In this document: piece by piece, positions 17,394-24,746 of the stretch
Layout of the letters: each line of letters opens with the position of its first letter
How positions within the stretch are numbered: position 1 is the stretch's first letter
Assembly (NCBI GenBank): GCA_963169055.1
Contig: CAUJFU010000299.1
Coordinates: 1-31,744, forward strand
Length of the DNA: 31,744 nucleotides
Direction: 5' to 3'
DNA from: Myxococcota bacterium
GTDB taxonomy: Bacteria > Myxococcota_C > UBA6777
Made by a program: the position numbers and the translations under genes
The notes under the pieces: generated by a model
What the model saw: the letters and a program-made list of their open reading frames with translations, nothing else
Databases searched by the model: none
What the model was told of the DNA's origin: nothing

Positions 17394-18278
17394 TTATTCC
17401 GAGCCTTTGACACCGATCTCGACCTGCTTTTCTTCCAAGCCACCTGCTCGCAACAACGCGAAACGCATCCATTGCCCGCCCGCGTGCGCCAAAATCCCCA
17501 ACAGATCGGCAAATTGCGCCACAGGCTTCTCGTCGATCCGCAACAGCACATCACCCAATTCCAAACCGCCCTGTTCTGCGGGGCTTTGATCGTTGATGCT
17601 GATCACCAACAAACCTACCTCTTGTTGGGCTTTTTGTGCAAGGCGTGTCGGCAAGCGCACAGGCTGAACCGCAACGCCCAGATATCCGCGTGGTGTGTCG
17701 CCTTCGGACAACATCGACGCGATCACCCGTTGCACCGTCGCTGCGGAGATGGTCGTCCCGCTGCGCGTTAAGCCATGTGTGTTCAACCCCACCACTTCGC
17801 CTTCAAGCGACAACAACGGCCCTCCCGAACATCCCATCGGCAACGAACCATCCACATCGATCCACCGATCCACCATCGCTCCCATCTGCGTACGCCACGA
17901 ACCTCCCAATTGTCCGATTAAACCAAGACTCACACGCAAGCCATTCGGAGGCATCCCCACCGTCAACACCACCTGCCCCACCCGAAGGCCCTCTGCTTGC
18001 GCCCAACGTACAGGCTTGCACGACAAACCTTCTGCACGCAACAACGCCAGATCCGTAGCGTGATCCAACCCCACCACTTGCGCACGGCTTCGCCCTCCCG
18101 AACTGTCCTCTAACTCCACATGATCTCGCCCCTCCAGCAAATGCGCCACCGTCACAAACAGCCCATCTTCCGAACAAGCCATCGCTGTTCCGCTGTGCTG
18201 CTTGCGTCGAAACCGCGCCAACGACTTCTCCACCGCTTCGACTTGTTCGCTGATCTGTTCCGAAAATGCTTTCCACAT
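17394..18278 (-). CDS. HtrA/DegP-like serine protease with PDZ domain, no signal peptide
   Basis: 294 residues from MWKAFSEQ; GGAG lies 10 bases upstream. A longer start at 18320 is possible but adds no signal sequence. The S1C chymotrypsin-like domain has the catalytic triad His46 in VTVAHLLEG, Asp76 in HATDLALL and Ser151 in MGCSGGPLL; the usual Asn before the Ser is Cys. A single C-terminal PDZ domain starts at RGYLGVAVQPV (about residue 196) and includes QGGLELGDVLLRID. HtrA proteins normally act on misfolded proteins in the periplasm; the lack of any signal peptide or anchor here suggests a cytoplasmic protein or an unusual export route. The linked response regulator suggests a stress or signalling circuit. 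Confidence 0.87.
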   Translation of the reverse strand: MWKAFSEQISEQVEAVEKSLARFRRKQHSGTAMACSEDGLFVTVAHLLEGRDHVELEDSSGGRSRAQVVGLDHATDLALLRAEGLSCKPVRWAQAEGLRVGQVVLTVGMPPNGLRVSLGLIGQLGGSWRTQMGAMVDRWIDVDGSLPMGCSGGPLLSLEGEVVGLNTHGLTRSGTTISAATVQRVIASMLSEGDTPRGYLGVAVQPVRLPTRLAQKAQQEVGLLVISINDQSPAEQGGLELGDVLLRIDEKPVAQFADLLGILAHAGGQWMRFALLRAGGLEEKQVEIGVKGSE

Positions 18279-18648
18279 CGACCCGCTTCTCCGTGCCCCA
18301 AATAGAACAGGCGTTCGCATGGGCCACCACGCACCACACCAACGCCCGTTCTATCTGTGCTTTTGGCGTACACGAAACAACAACCCCCTTGGTCGTCGCT
18401 CGCCTCCGCGTCTCCGTACGCTTCTTGTCTGCGCAACACTCCACCCAGAGGTACGCACACGCAAAACGCTCTGCCTCGGTTCCACCACCCAGTTTCCCCG
18501 AGCCGCCACGCGACCGCTTTTTCTCAAAAGCAACCTCGCCGCGTGTCTTGCCTCCTGATCTACACCCTCGCCCCGCCCTCGTCTTCCGCCAAACGGATAG
18601 CCACCCCCTACCCACTCGGCTAGGCTCCCTCTCCTTCATTGCTCTCTC
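18279..18648. other. Gene-poor gap with only overlapping low-quality open frames
   Basis: About 370 bases upstream of the protease gene. Several frames on both strands are open, but translations are Arg/Gly- or Pro/Ser-rich, lack a convincing ribosome site and show no domain I recognise. The protease frame continues upstream past a TAG at 18351-18353 for about 60 more codons, again without recognisable homology. I see no clear gene here; it may hold the protease promoter or a decayed coding sequence. Confidence 0.4.
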
Positions 18649-20028
18649 TTACGACGACGCCATGTTCGGATCGTGGCTCAACGCCGCAAAAACAAAGCCC
18701 AACAGATCGTAATCGTACCTCCCATCCATGCGCTCAAAAGCCGCGCTAAGTTTTCGTTTGCCCCCCAATTCTTGCCAAGTACGCACCATACGAAGCAGAT
18801 CGCCTTCTTCGATCTCCAGCAACTCCTCTAGCTTGACCGCCCCCTTTTCAAGGGCTGATTTGAAGTGCGTCTTGATGGTTGACTCGGCCAAACCACGCTT
18901 TTCGATGATATCCTCCAGCGTATAGCCCTGAAAAAACAAACTTAACGTGGTAGAAGAAGACTCGTTTAAACCAAACAGCTCGGAGATTTCTTTGGCTGTG
19001 TTTCCTGCACGCCGAAGAGAAGCGTCGTACACTTTAAACCGCGCTTTGATCGGCTCTTGTTTTGACTGTTGTTCTGTGTCTTGCTTCGGCTCTAACTGCG
19101 GCTGTTGTTTGTCCTCGCTCAAAACAACAGCCTGCTGCGACAAGCTGCTTGTGAAGAGGATGTTCGGTGGAGCCCCCCCCAAAGCAGGCGGCGCGAGATA
19201 CAAGCTTTCTGACGTTTCTGATCGAGGAAAAGATATCTGTTCCATACCGCCGCCCTCAGGGAGACTGCCCGCTCTCTTTTTCAACCTCACAGCGTAAAAG
19301 CTCCCCCCCACAGCAAACAGCAGCAGCAACGGAACAACAAAAAAAAGCCAACGAAATCGGCCACCGCTATTCGTTGAGGCTTCCTTTTGATTTTTCGAAA
19401 GAATAGCCTTTTTGAAGGAATCCTGCTCTTTGTGTGCAACAGTCGCAACGGGCGGCCTTTTGTGTGCGACAGCAGCAACAGGCTGCTTTTCGTGTACCAC
19501 CACAGCAGGCTTTTGATTTTCTAAAGCCGAAGGGGACGGCTCTTTGGGGAGGGTCATGGCCGATTTAGCTGGCGGCGCATTCGATAGCGACAGAGCTTCG
19601 GCTCTTTTTTCTTCTAAACCAAATATCTTTATGTTTTTTTTTGCCTTGGAAGACAGGCGCACTTTTTTCGAGGGCCGCAAAGGACGATACCAAGACTGCT
19701 TTTTAAAAAAGATTTGCAAATCGGCGGACTGAAATCTCGCGCCGTAAAGAGCGAACACAGCGTTCTTCAAAAGCCGAATCTCTTGTTTGCTCAACCCATC
19801 CAGCCACTCTTGTTTGATCTCACGGTTGATAAGCACCGCACGCAGCCGAAACTTCGCAACGGGTTTGCCTGACAAAAAAGTCCTCAACAGCGACGGAAGA
19901 GTGGGCTTGTCATCCGAGGGAATGCCCGCGTTCGCGGAAGAAATCAAACCCCAAAAACAGCACAACAGACCCACCTGCATCACACTCCAAACGTGATCGA
20001 TCTTGGATTTGAGTTCGCTCGCCATCAT
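18649..20028 (-). CDS. Transmembrane YARHG-domain protein with cytoplasmic-type HTH (HTH_40)
   Basis: 459 residues from the ATG at 20028, where GAGGA lies 6 bases upstream; a longer frame reaches 20121 but reads through AT-rich leader. Residues 1-34 are a signal sequence ending SSANAG. Residues about 80-125 match the YARHG domain: LLKNAVFALYGARFQSADLQ then FFKKQSWYRPL. A disordered Lys/Pro/Ala-rich linker with three VAHK/VVHEK-type repeats leads to one membrane helix (RWLFFVVPLLLLFAVGGSFY, about 225-246). After a Gln/Glu-rich linker, residues about 357-410 match the RecQ-associated HTH_40 domain: GYTLEDIIEKRGLAESTIKT, then HFKSALEKGAVKLEELL. The topology implies outside YARHG and inside HTH. 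It may be a ToxR-like membrane-bound regulator; DNA binding is inferred. It is AT-richer than its neighbours. Confidence 0.82.
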   Translation of the reverse strand: MMASELKSKIDHVWSVMQVGLLCCFWGLISSANAGIPSDDKPTLPSLLRTFLSGKPVAKFRLRAVLINREIKQEWLDGLSKQEIRLLKNAVFALYGARFQSADLQIFFKKQSWYRPLRPSKKVRLSSKAKKNIKIFGLEEKRAEALSLSNAPPAKSAMTLPKEPSPSALENQKPAVVVHEKQPVAAVAHKRPPVATVAHKEQDSFKKAILSKNQKEASTNSGGRFRWLFFVVPLLLLFAVGGSFYAVRLKKRAGSLPEGGGMEQISFPRSETSESLYLAPPALGGAPPNILFTSSLSQQAVVLSEDKQQPQLEPKQDTEQQSKQEPIKARFKVYDASLRRAGNTAKEISELFGLNESSSTTLSLFFQGYTLEDIIEKRGLAESTIKTHFKSALEKGAVKLEELLEIEEGDLLRMVRTWQELGGKRKLSAAFERMDGRYDYDLLGFVFAALSHDPNMASS

Positions 20029-20294
20029 GCGCATTCCTCTTGCGTAGAAAGAAAGAAGAAAAACAAAGGATAAGAAGATTAAGCAAAACTCACCCTCTAA
20101 AGCAAGACTCGCCTTGCTCAATCCGCCCGCAAAACGCCCACAACAGCGGCCTAATACGAACTAGAGATATGTGATCGAAGCGTCGAAACGATTTGCTGTG
20201 GCGGTCGTGTTCTTAGGTAGCCCCCCGTGGCTGCCCTTACGTTCAAGCATACAATGGACGGATTTCGTACGGCGCCTCATGTATTCCAAAAATC

Positions 20295-20864
20295 TCAACG
20301 AACCCCATCCAAAGACACAGGAACCTCGTAGCGCACTTGCACAAACCCACAAGCGGAGGCAGCCACGGACACAAAACGCAACGGGATCTCTTGCCCCAAC
20401 ACGCCAAATAAAGGAATCCCATCCCCAAGCAAAATCGGGATATACGTCACGATGATCTCGTCGATCAATCCCTCACGCAAGAAACCTTGCAGCGTTGCGC
20501 CACCGTCCACATACACACGCTTTTTTCCTTCCGCCGCCAAACCCACAAGAACTTGCTTGGGATCTCCTCCCATCCATCGAACTTTTCCTTCCAACCTCTG
20601 TGGTATCTCCAACACATGCGTCGAAAGCACAACCACAGAAAGTACCCCGTACGGCCAATCACTAAAGGACAGCACTTTCTCAAACGTGCGCCGCCCCATC
20701 ACCAAAACATCCACCGTCGCGATAAAGTCTTCGTAGCGCACGCCAGCCACCTCACACCCCGCATACTCGGGGCGTTGAAGCCACCCTATATCCCCGTCTG
20801 CTTTTGCAATCCACCCGTCTACACTTGTCGCGATATACACCGCGCATCGCGTCTCCCTTTTCAC
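20295..20864 (-). CDS. Dihydrofolate reductase-like (RibD C-terminal domain) protein
   Basis: 189 residues from a GTG start, with AAAGGAG 6 bases upstream. The frame is open to 20954, but that part is a shadow of the duplicated OYE-SDR tail. The fold is the DHFR/RibD-C type: CAVYIATSVDGWIAKADGDI at the N-terminus, VLVMGRRTFEKVL, YVDGGATLQGFLREGLIDEI and ITVTYIPILLGDG-like strand near the end (IIVTYIPILLGDGIPLFG). These YyaP/YwjB-type proteins are NADPH-dependent reductases of uncertain substrate. The GTG overlaps (GTGA) a TGA that is the in-frame stop of the duplicated OYE-SDR 3' end, so the gene was formerly coupled directly to that gene. Confidence 0.88.
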   Translation of the reverse strand: MKRETRCAVYIATSVDGWIAKADGDIGWLQRPEYAGCEVAGVRYEDFIATVDVLVMGRRTFEKVLSFSDWPYGVLSVVVLSTHVLEIPQRLEGKVRWMGGDPKQVLVGLAAEGKKRVYVDGGATLQGFLREGLIDEIIVTYIPILLGDGIPLFGVLGQEIPLRFVSVAASACGFVQVRYEVPVSLDGVR

Positions 20865-20993
20865 AGCCCGCTCCTTTGCGTTCCTTCTCTCCAAGGCTTG
20901 GACATCCGCAACAACCCCCAACGCACCAAAGGCCGCAGACATCGAAGCAACCAACGGATCTTGGAGGTCAAGGCCACCGCTTCGTTGCGATAA
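20861..20993 (-). pseudogene. Orphan 3' end of the OYE-SDR gene
   Basis: About 44 codons that read, in the same frame as the intact gene, EAVALTSKIRWLLRCLRPLV and onward to SKPWREGTQRSGL and a TGA at 20863-20861. The intact gene ends SKPWRERTQASERP. This is a displaced tail with no start of its own. Its TGA overlaps the GTG of the DHFR-like gene, which marks it as the original end of the OYE-SDR gene before the 1.5-kb module came in. Confidence 0.8.
20876..20993. repeat. 118-bp direct repeat, distal copy
   Basis: Matches 22535-22652 with an offset of exactly 1,659 bases (553 codons). Three mismatches are visible: 20884, 20945 and 20987. Outside the stated ends the two copies diverge at once. 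It flanks the PIN module on its downstream side and begins 9 bases after the PIN gene stop. Confidence 0.95.
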
Positions 20994-21002
20994 GTCCTCT
21001 TT

Positions 21003-21581
21003 TTAGTCGAATTTTTCGCCGGCGTTATCTTCTTCGTTATCGGACGCCTCGCGCTGCGTTATTTGTGCATCCGCTTCGTCGCCAAACAAAAGCAATTGCG
21101 GATCTTTCAGCTCATCGTAGAGAGGAATGTCCGATACCTGAATGCGAAAGCCTTCCGAAAAGCGAAGAAAATCACGTATGTTGTTCGTGTAGAACACCGA
21201 AGCTTGTCCTGCGATGGCAGCCGCAAGGATCAAGATATCAACCCTCACTTGTTTTCGAGACACGCCGAAGCCTACAGAGACTGGCGTAGGTCGGGCTTTT
21301 CCCCACATACGAGCCGCAAGAAGAGAGGCTTGTCGATCGTGCGGCTGCATCAAAAACTGCAACGCATCTAACTTCGCAAGAAATTCAGTATGTTGATCTT
21401 CTGGAAGATCCATCAACAGTTCGGACACAACAATCTCTGGAATCAACACGATATCACCCTTTTTATCCAGCCATTCCAAAAAAGCCTGACACCGAGGGAT
21501 CATTTCTTCTTGACCGAGCGTCGCTTTCTCTTTCAAGGCCCATGTTAGGATGTTTGTGTCCAAAGCCACGATGCGAGGCAT
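21003..21581 (-). CDS. PIN-domain putative ribonuclease
   Basis: 192 residues. The PIN fold is shown by the first metal-binding Asp in IVALDTNILTWALK (D8), Glu54 in EIVVSELLMDL, Asp115 in VRVDILILAAAIAGQASVFY and the closing TNNIRDF (Asn134/Asp137). PIN proteins are Mg-dependent RNases, often toxins of toxin-antitoxin pairs. The last 45 residues are an acidic tail (ending NEEDNAGEKFD), unusual for VapC, which normally stops near 130-145 residues. The ATG overlaps the stop of the partner gene by one base (TGATG), with GAGGGAG upstream; a GTG one codon earlier is possible. Coupling to an upstream partner gene is the usual antitoxin-first arrangement. Confidence 0.87.
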   Translation of the reverse strand: MPRIVALDTNILTWALKEKATLGQEEMIPRCQAFLEWLDKKGDIVLIPEIVVSELLMDLPEDQHTEFLAKLDALQFLMQPHDRQASLLAARMWGKARPTPVSVGFGVSRKQVRVDILILAAAIAGQASVFYTNNIRDFLRFSEGFRIQVSDIPLYDELKDPQLLLFGDEADAQITQREASDNEEDNAGEKFD

Positions 21582-22414
21582 CACACGGCTCCCTCGTTAA
21601 AGGGATGTATTGCGTCCTCAGTCGCGTCGTCTTCGCCTCTCTTTGCTCTCACGTGCGCGTCGACATCTTCGATCTGATCAAAAAATCGGCCAAATTCGCT
21701 ACGAAGTTCTCTAAATCCCTCTGCCGCTTTGACGGGTCGCCAAAGCCTGAATCCTTCGATGATTAATTCGTTCTTTCTGAGTGTGATTCCATCAATCCAC
21801 GCGATGCCTTGAACCTCAACCTCTTGATAGAGGTATTTCGCGAGTTCTTGGATCACGCTTCGCTCCCCTCGACAATTCAGCACTTCACCGTTCATGAGAT
21901 CCAACACCAACGACGGGTGTTTCCCACCCACACGCATCACCCGCCCACGCGCCTTCGCGTCTTTCATTTTGATTGGCTTCGGTAAAAGCAAAGGATGCTC
22001 ACACAAAAACACCACGATCGGGGGCTCGCTTACCACAGAACCCCGATGAACTGAAATATCACAACCTAATTTTTTCTGTACCTGCTGGATTTCCATCACT
22101 TGATTTTGCGCGACCAGTGGAAGCGTTGAGACTCTCTTTTCGCGAACAGCCCCAAAAAACATCTCTGCGCCGTCAAGCAAACACGGATCACTGACTGTCA
22201 TCCCCATCCACTGGCTGCCTTCGCGCAAGGAATCCAAGCTCATGACCAACAAAGCTTCATCCAACAGGGGATCGATCTCTTTTGCGCACGTGATGACCGC
22301 TTTCTCGATCGCGTTGAGAAGTCTCGTTGTGTACTGGATCTTGATCTTGCCCGGAGCGATATCAGCGTGACCGTAAAGTCTGACTTCGATACGCTTTGAT
22401 GGATTCCCGCTCAT
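21581..22414 (-). CDS. Uncharacterised partner of the PIN protein
   Basis: 277 residues from MSGNPSKRIEVRLYGHADIA, with GGAGG 6-7 bases upstream. I do not recognise a named family. The N-terminal part (RIEVRLYGHADIAPGKIKIQ, then LLNAIEKAVITCAKEI) looks alpha/beta. The middle is alpha/beta with a VVFLCEHPLLLP strand. The C-terminal part (GRVMRVGGKHPSLVLDLMNG, YLYQEVEVQGIAWI, LIIEGFRLW) looks like a small beta-barrel such as an OB-type fold. There is no DNA-binding motif typical of VapB antitoxins. Because it precedes and overlaps the PIN gene it may neutralise or direct that RNase; this is inference from context. Codon use and GC look slightly lower than in neighbours. Confidence 0.8.
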   Translation of the reverse strand: MSGNPSKRIEVRLYGHADIAPGKIKIQYTTRLLNAIEKAVITCAKEIDPLLDEALLVMSLDSLREGSQWMGMTVSDPCLLDGAEMFFGAVREKRVSTLPLVAQNQVMEIQQVQKKLGCDISVHRGSVVSEPPIVVFLCEHPLLLPKPIKMKDAKARGRVMRVGGKHPSLVLDLMNGEVLNCRGERSVIQELAKYLYQEVEVQGIAWIDGITLRKNELIIEGFRLWRPVKAAEGFRELRSEFGRFFDQIEDVDAHVRAKRGEDDATEDAIHPFNEGAV

Positions 22415-22516
22415 CTCAACCTCCTTCGCTCGGATCGAAAGAACAACGATCCCGTCCGATAAGCCATAACCCTCGGCAACACCGCCCGTCAATAGACGGC
22501 AGGCAACACCATCACA

Positions 22517-24721
22517 CTACGGACGTTCAGAGGCTTGCGTTCGTTCTCTCCAAGGCTTGGACATCCGCAACAACCCCCAACGCACCAAAGGCCGCAGACA
22601 TCGGAGCAACCAACGGATCTTGGAGGTCAAGGCCACCGCTTCGTTTCGATAATCCGCGAAGCTGTGGTGCTGGTAAGCAAGCAAGGCTTGGCTTTCGGAA
22701 GTGTCGAGCCAGTCTGTATAATAAGCTGCTCGCCCAAAAGCCTCCGTCGGGAGTTGCCCACACGCCAACATCTCTTCGACCACATCAAACAATGCACCAA
22801 AGGTCACTTGGCAGGTCGGCCCACCACCGATCAGCAGCGTCTTTTTGCAGGCGTCGGGATGATGGATCGCACAAGCTTGAGCCGACGCAACATCCCGTGT
22901 ATCGACGATCTCCACACGCTGCGTTGGATCGTTTGGAAAGAGCATCGCCAACAATTGCGGATCTCTCGGCGGCTCATCCGCTCGCATCGCAGCGGCGATA
23001 CGCAAGATCACCCAATCCAGCCGACTGTTTCGGATCATCTCTTCGCAAGCGGCTTTTTGTCTCGTGTAATGATCGCTCGGATGAATCGGTGTATCCGACC
23101 GCAACGGCGGCTGCCTCGAAGCATCCGCGCCGTACAGCGAAAACGAAGACGCAAAAAGCAACCGAGCATGAGGGGCCATCTGCTCTGCGATGGCGATCAA
23201 CTGGCGTGTAGCATCAACGTTTACAGCATACGCCAAGGCCGGATCTTGCTCGGTTTTGGGTGGGATGATACCTGCGTTATGAAGGATCGCATCGCAACCC
23301 TCGAAAGCACGACGCACAACGTCTGCATCACGGATATCGCCCCAAAAGAACCGACACCCCGCTTGTTCCTTTGCAAAACGACGCGCCCAACGTTGGTTCG
23401 CTCGCGTCGGCAGATCCAACGCATGCACCTCATTCCCTTGTGCAAGCAACGCTCGCAACACATCCCGCCCAAGCAAACCACACGCACCCGTCAACAACAC
23501 ACGCCTTCGCTTCACAAAAGAAGGCGCATCAGGCCGGATACAACGAACTCCTTGGCGATCCATCTCAACGACACAGCCGTTGCATTGATCGCAGCCGCTG
23601 CGTTCGATCTCGCCTTGCTCGATGCGTCGAACAAAGGCAGGATCGTAGATCAAAGGCCGCCCAAGAGCGACCATCTCAAAGCCTTCACACATCGCACACA
23701 ACAAGTTCTCTCGCGAGACGATGCCACCAAGCAGCACCAACGGGATGTCCACTGCCGCCCGAACACGCCGAGCCTGTTCGAGAAAAAACATCTCTTGAAA
23801 CGGATATCGCTTGACCAACAACGGGCCAAACAACCGCATCGCCCAACGCTGCAACGGATTCTTTTCGATCTCCACCATGCCCTCAAGCGGTCTCCCCCCT
23901 CGCATCAAATAAAATGCGCTGCGGCTCACAAAACCCCCACTCAAGACCAAAGCATCGGCTCCTTGGCGCGCAAGCGCTTGTGCGATCACCACCGCTTCTT
24001 CCACCGTATTGCCGCCCCGAAAACCATCGCTCAAGTTGATCTTGCAAAAGATCGGATAGCTCGCCCCCACCGCCTCACGCACAGCCCCCACCACTTCGAG
24101 CGGAAAGCGCAAACGACCCTCGATATCGCCACCATAAGCATCGCGCCGCCGATTGCTCCACGGACTCAAAAACTGGCTCAACAAATACCCATGCCCCAAA
24201 TGCAGCTCCACCGCATCAAACCCCGCTGCTTTCGCATCACACGCCGCTTGCGCAAAATCTCGGGCCGTCTGCTGTAGCGCCAAAGCATCCATCTCCCTCG
24301 AAAACACAAGCCCTTTCATCAAACCATACGGATTGAACAAGCGCGAAGGCCCCAACGGTCGCCCCGAAGAAAGCTGCTCGTTCTTCGTGAAATAGCCACA
24401 ATGTCCAAGCTGCAACATCGCGGCTGCGCCTTCTTGATGCACCGCTTCCGTCAACTTCCGCAACATCGGCATCACCGCAGAGCGCATATACATCTGCTCT
24501 GCAAACGTCCGTCCATCCGCAGATACCGAACAATATGCAACAGTCGTCATCCCGATCCCACCCGCTGCGATATCTCGATGATGCCGAATCAACGCTTCCG
24601 ATGGAATCCCATCAGGCGTCATCCCCTCATACGTCGCCGTCTTGATCGTCCGATTGCGCAAACGCAGATCCCCGATCTGCAACGGCGAATACAATCTCTC
24701 CCAAGCTTGGCTCTCTTCCAT
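22517..24721 (-). CDS. Fusion: Old-Yellow-Enzyme-type NADH:flavin oxidoreductase + extended SDR epimerase/reductase
   Basis: 734 residues. Residues 1-370 are an FMN-binding TIM barrel (LYSPLQIGDLRLRNRTIKTA, MLQLGHCGY, ELHLGHGYLLSQFLSPWSNR, RDAYGGDIEGRLRFPLEV). Residues about 377-395 have CDQCNGC and a fourth Cys 11 positions later, resembling the 4Fe-4S site of 2,4-dienoyl-CoA-reductase-type relatives but with different spacing. From about residue 403 an NAD(P)-binding extended SDR begins: VLLTGACGLLGRDVLRALL, GDIRDADVV, SSFSLYGAD and the catalytic YTRQK. The fusion suggests sequential reduction of an unsaturated carbonyl compound, C=C then C=O; this is inferred. GGAGA lies 7 bases before the ATG. 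It sits 25 bases after the sulfite-oxidase-like gene. Its last codons are rebuilt by the repeat described at 22535-22652. Confidence 0.88.
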   Translation of the reverse strand: MEESQAWERLYSPLQIGDLRLRNRTIKTATYEGMTPDGIPSEALIRHHRDIAAGGIGMTTVAYCSVSADGRTFAEQMYMRSAVMPMLRKLTEAVHQEGAAAMLQLGHCGYFTKNEQLSSGRPLGPSRLFNPYGLMKGLVFSREMDALALQQTARDFAQAACDAKAAGFDAVELHLGHGYLLSQFLSPWSNRRRDAYGGDIEGRLRFPLEVVGAVREAVGASYPIFCKINLSDGFRGGNTVEEAVVIAQALARQGADALVLSGGFVSRSAFYLMRGGRPLEGMVEIEKNPLQRWAMRLFGPLLVKRYPFQEMFFLEQARRVRAAVDIPLVLLGGIVSRENLLCAMCEGFEMVALGRPLIYDPAFVRRIEQGEIERSGCDQCNGCVVEMDRQGVRCIRPDAPSFVKRRRVLLTGACGLLGRDVLRALLAQGNEVHALDLPTRANQRWARRFAKEQAGCRFFWGDIRDADVVRRAFEGCDAILHNAGIIPPKTEQDPALAYAVNVDATRQLIAIAEQMAPHARLLFASSFSLYGADASRQPPLRSDTPIHPSDHYTRQKAACEEMIRNSRLDWVILRIAAAMRADEPPRDPQLLAMLFPNDPTQRVEIVDTRDVASAQACAIHHPDACKKTLLIGGGPTCQVTFGALFDVVEEMLACGQLPTEAFGRAAYYTDWLDTSESQALLAYQHHSFADYRNEAVALTSKIRWLLRCLRPLVRWGLLRMSKPWRERTQASERP
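22535..22652. repeat. 118-bp direct repeat, proximal copy (3' end of OYE-SDR gene)
   Basis: Lies inside the OYE-SDR coding sequence, ending 18 bases before its stop codon. 115 of 118 bases match 20876-20993. Both copies are in the same reading frame relative to the gene, as expected for a duplicated gene end. Confidence 0.95.
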
Positions 24722-24746
24722 CAAACTGTCTCCAACATCCCAAAGA

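Larger units (their letters stand above)
20994..22534 (-). mobile_element. Inserted two-gene PIN module between 118-bp direct repeats
   Basis: The 1,541-base segment between the direct repeats holds only the PIN-domain gene and its 277-residue partner. Together with one repeat copy it forms a 1,659-base unit that interrupts what was a continuous OYE-SDR/DHFR-like gene pair. The unit supplies a new 18-base 3' end so that the interrupted gene stays full length. No integrase or transposase is present, so the mechanism is unknown; recombination through the repeat, or acquisition together with a diverged 3' end from a relative, are both possible. A small hairpin (CCGTC-N4-GACGG) lies just after the OYE-SDR stop, near 22490. 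Confidence 0.6.

Noticed and set aside
18351-18533. Possible upstream extension of the protease frame past a TAG
   Set aside because: The protease frame stays open beyond the TAG, but the sequence is Arg-rich and shows neither a signal peptide nor a domain, so a nonsense mutation in a longer gene is not supported.
17803-18639. 278-codon minus-strand open frame upstream of and over the protease gene
   Set aside because: It overlaps the protease in another frame; Arg/Gly-rich with no domain. The part over 18279-18639 was considered as a separate gene but has no supported start or homology.
20029-20121. Upstream start for the YARHG/HTH protein, giving an extra hydrophobic segment
   Set aside because: The hydrophobicity comes from an A/G-rich purine leader on the coding strand; no ribosome site, and a normal signal peptide follows the start at 20028.
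20865-20954. Longer N-terminus for the DHFR-like protein
   Set aside because: These codons are the duplicated OYE-SDR tail read in a different frame; the GTG at 20864 with AAAGGAG is the better start.
22535-24277. 580-codon plus-strand open frame
   Set aside because: It lies antisense to the OYE-SDR fusion, is His/Arg/Pro-rich, has no ribosome site and no recognisable domain; the minus-strand gene explains it.
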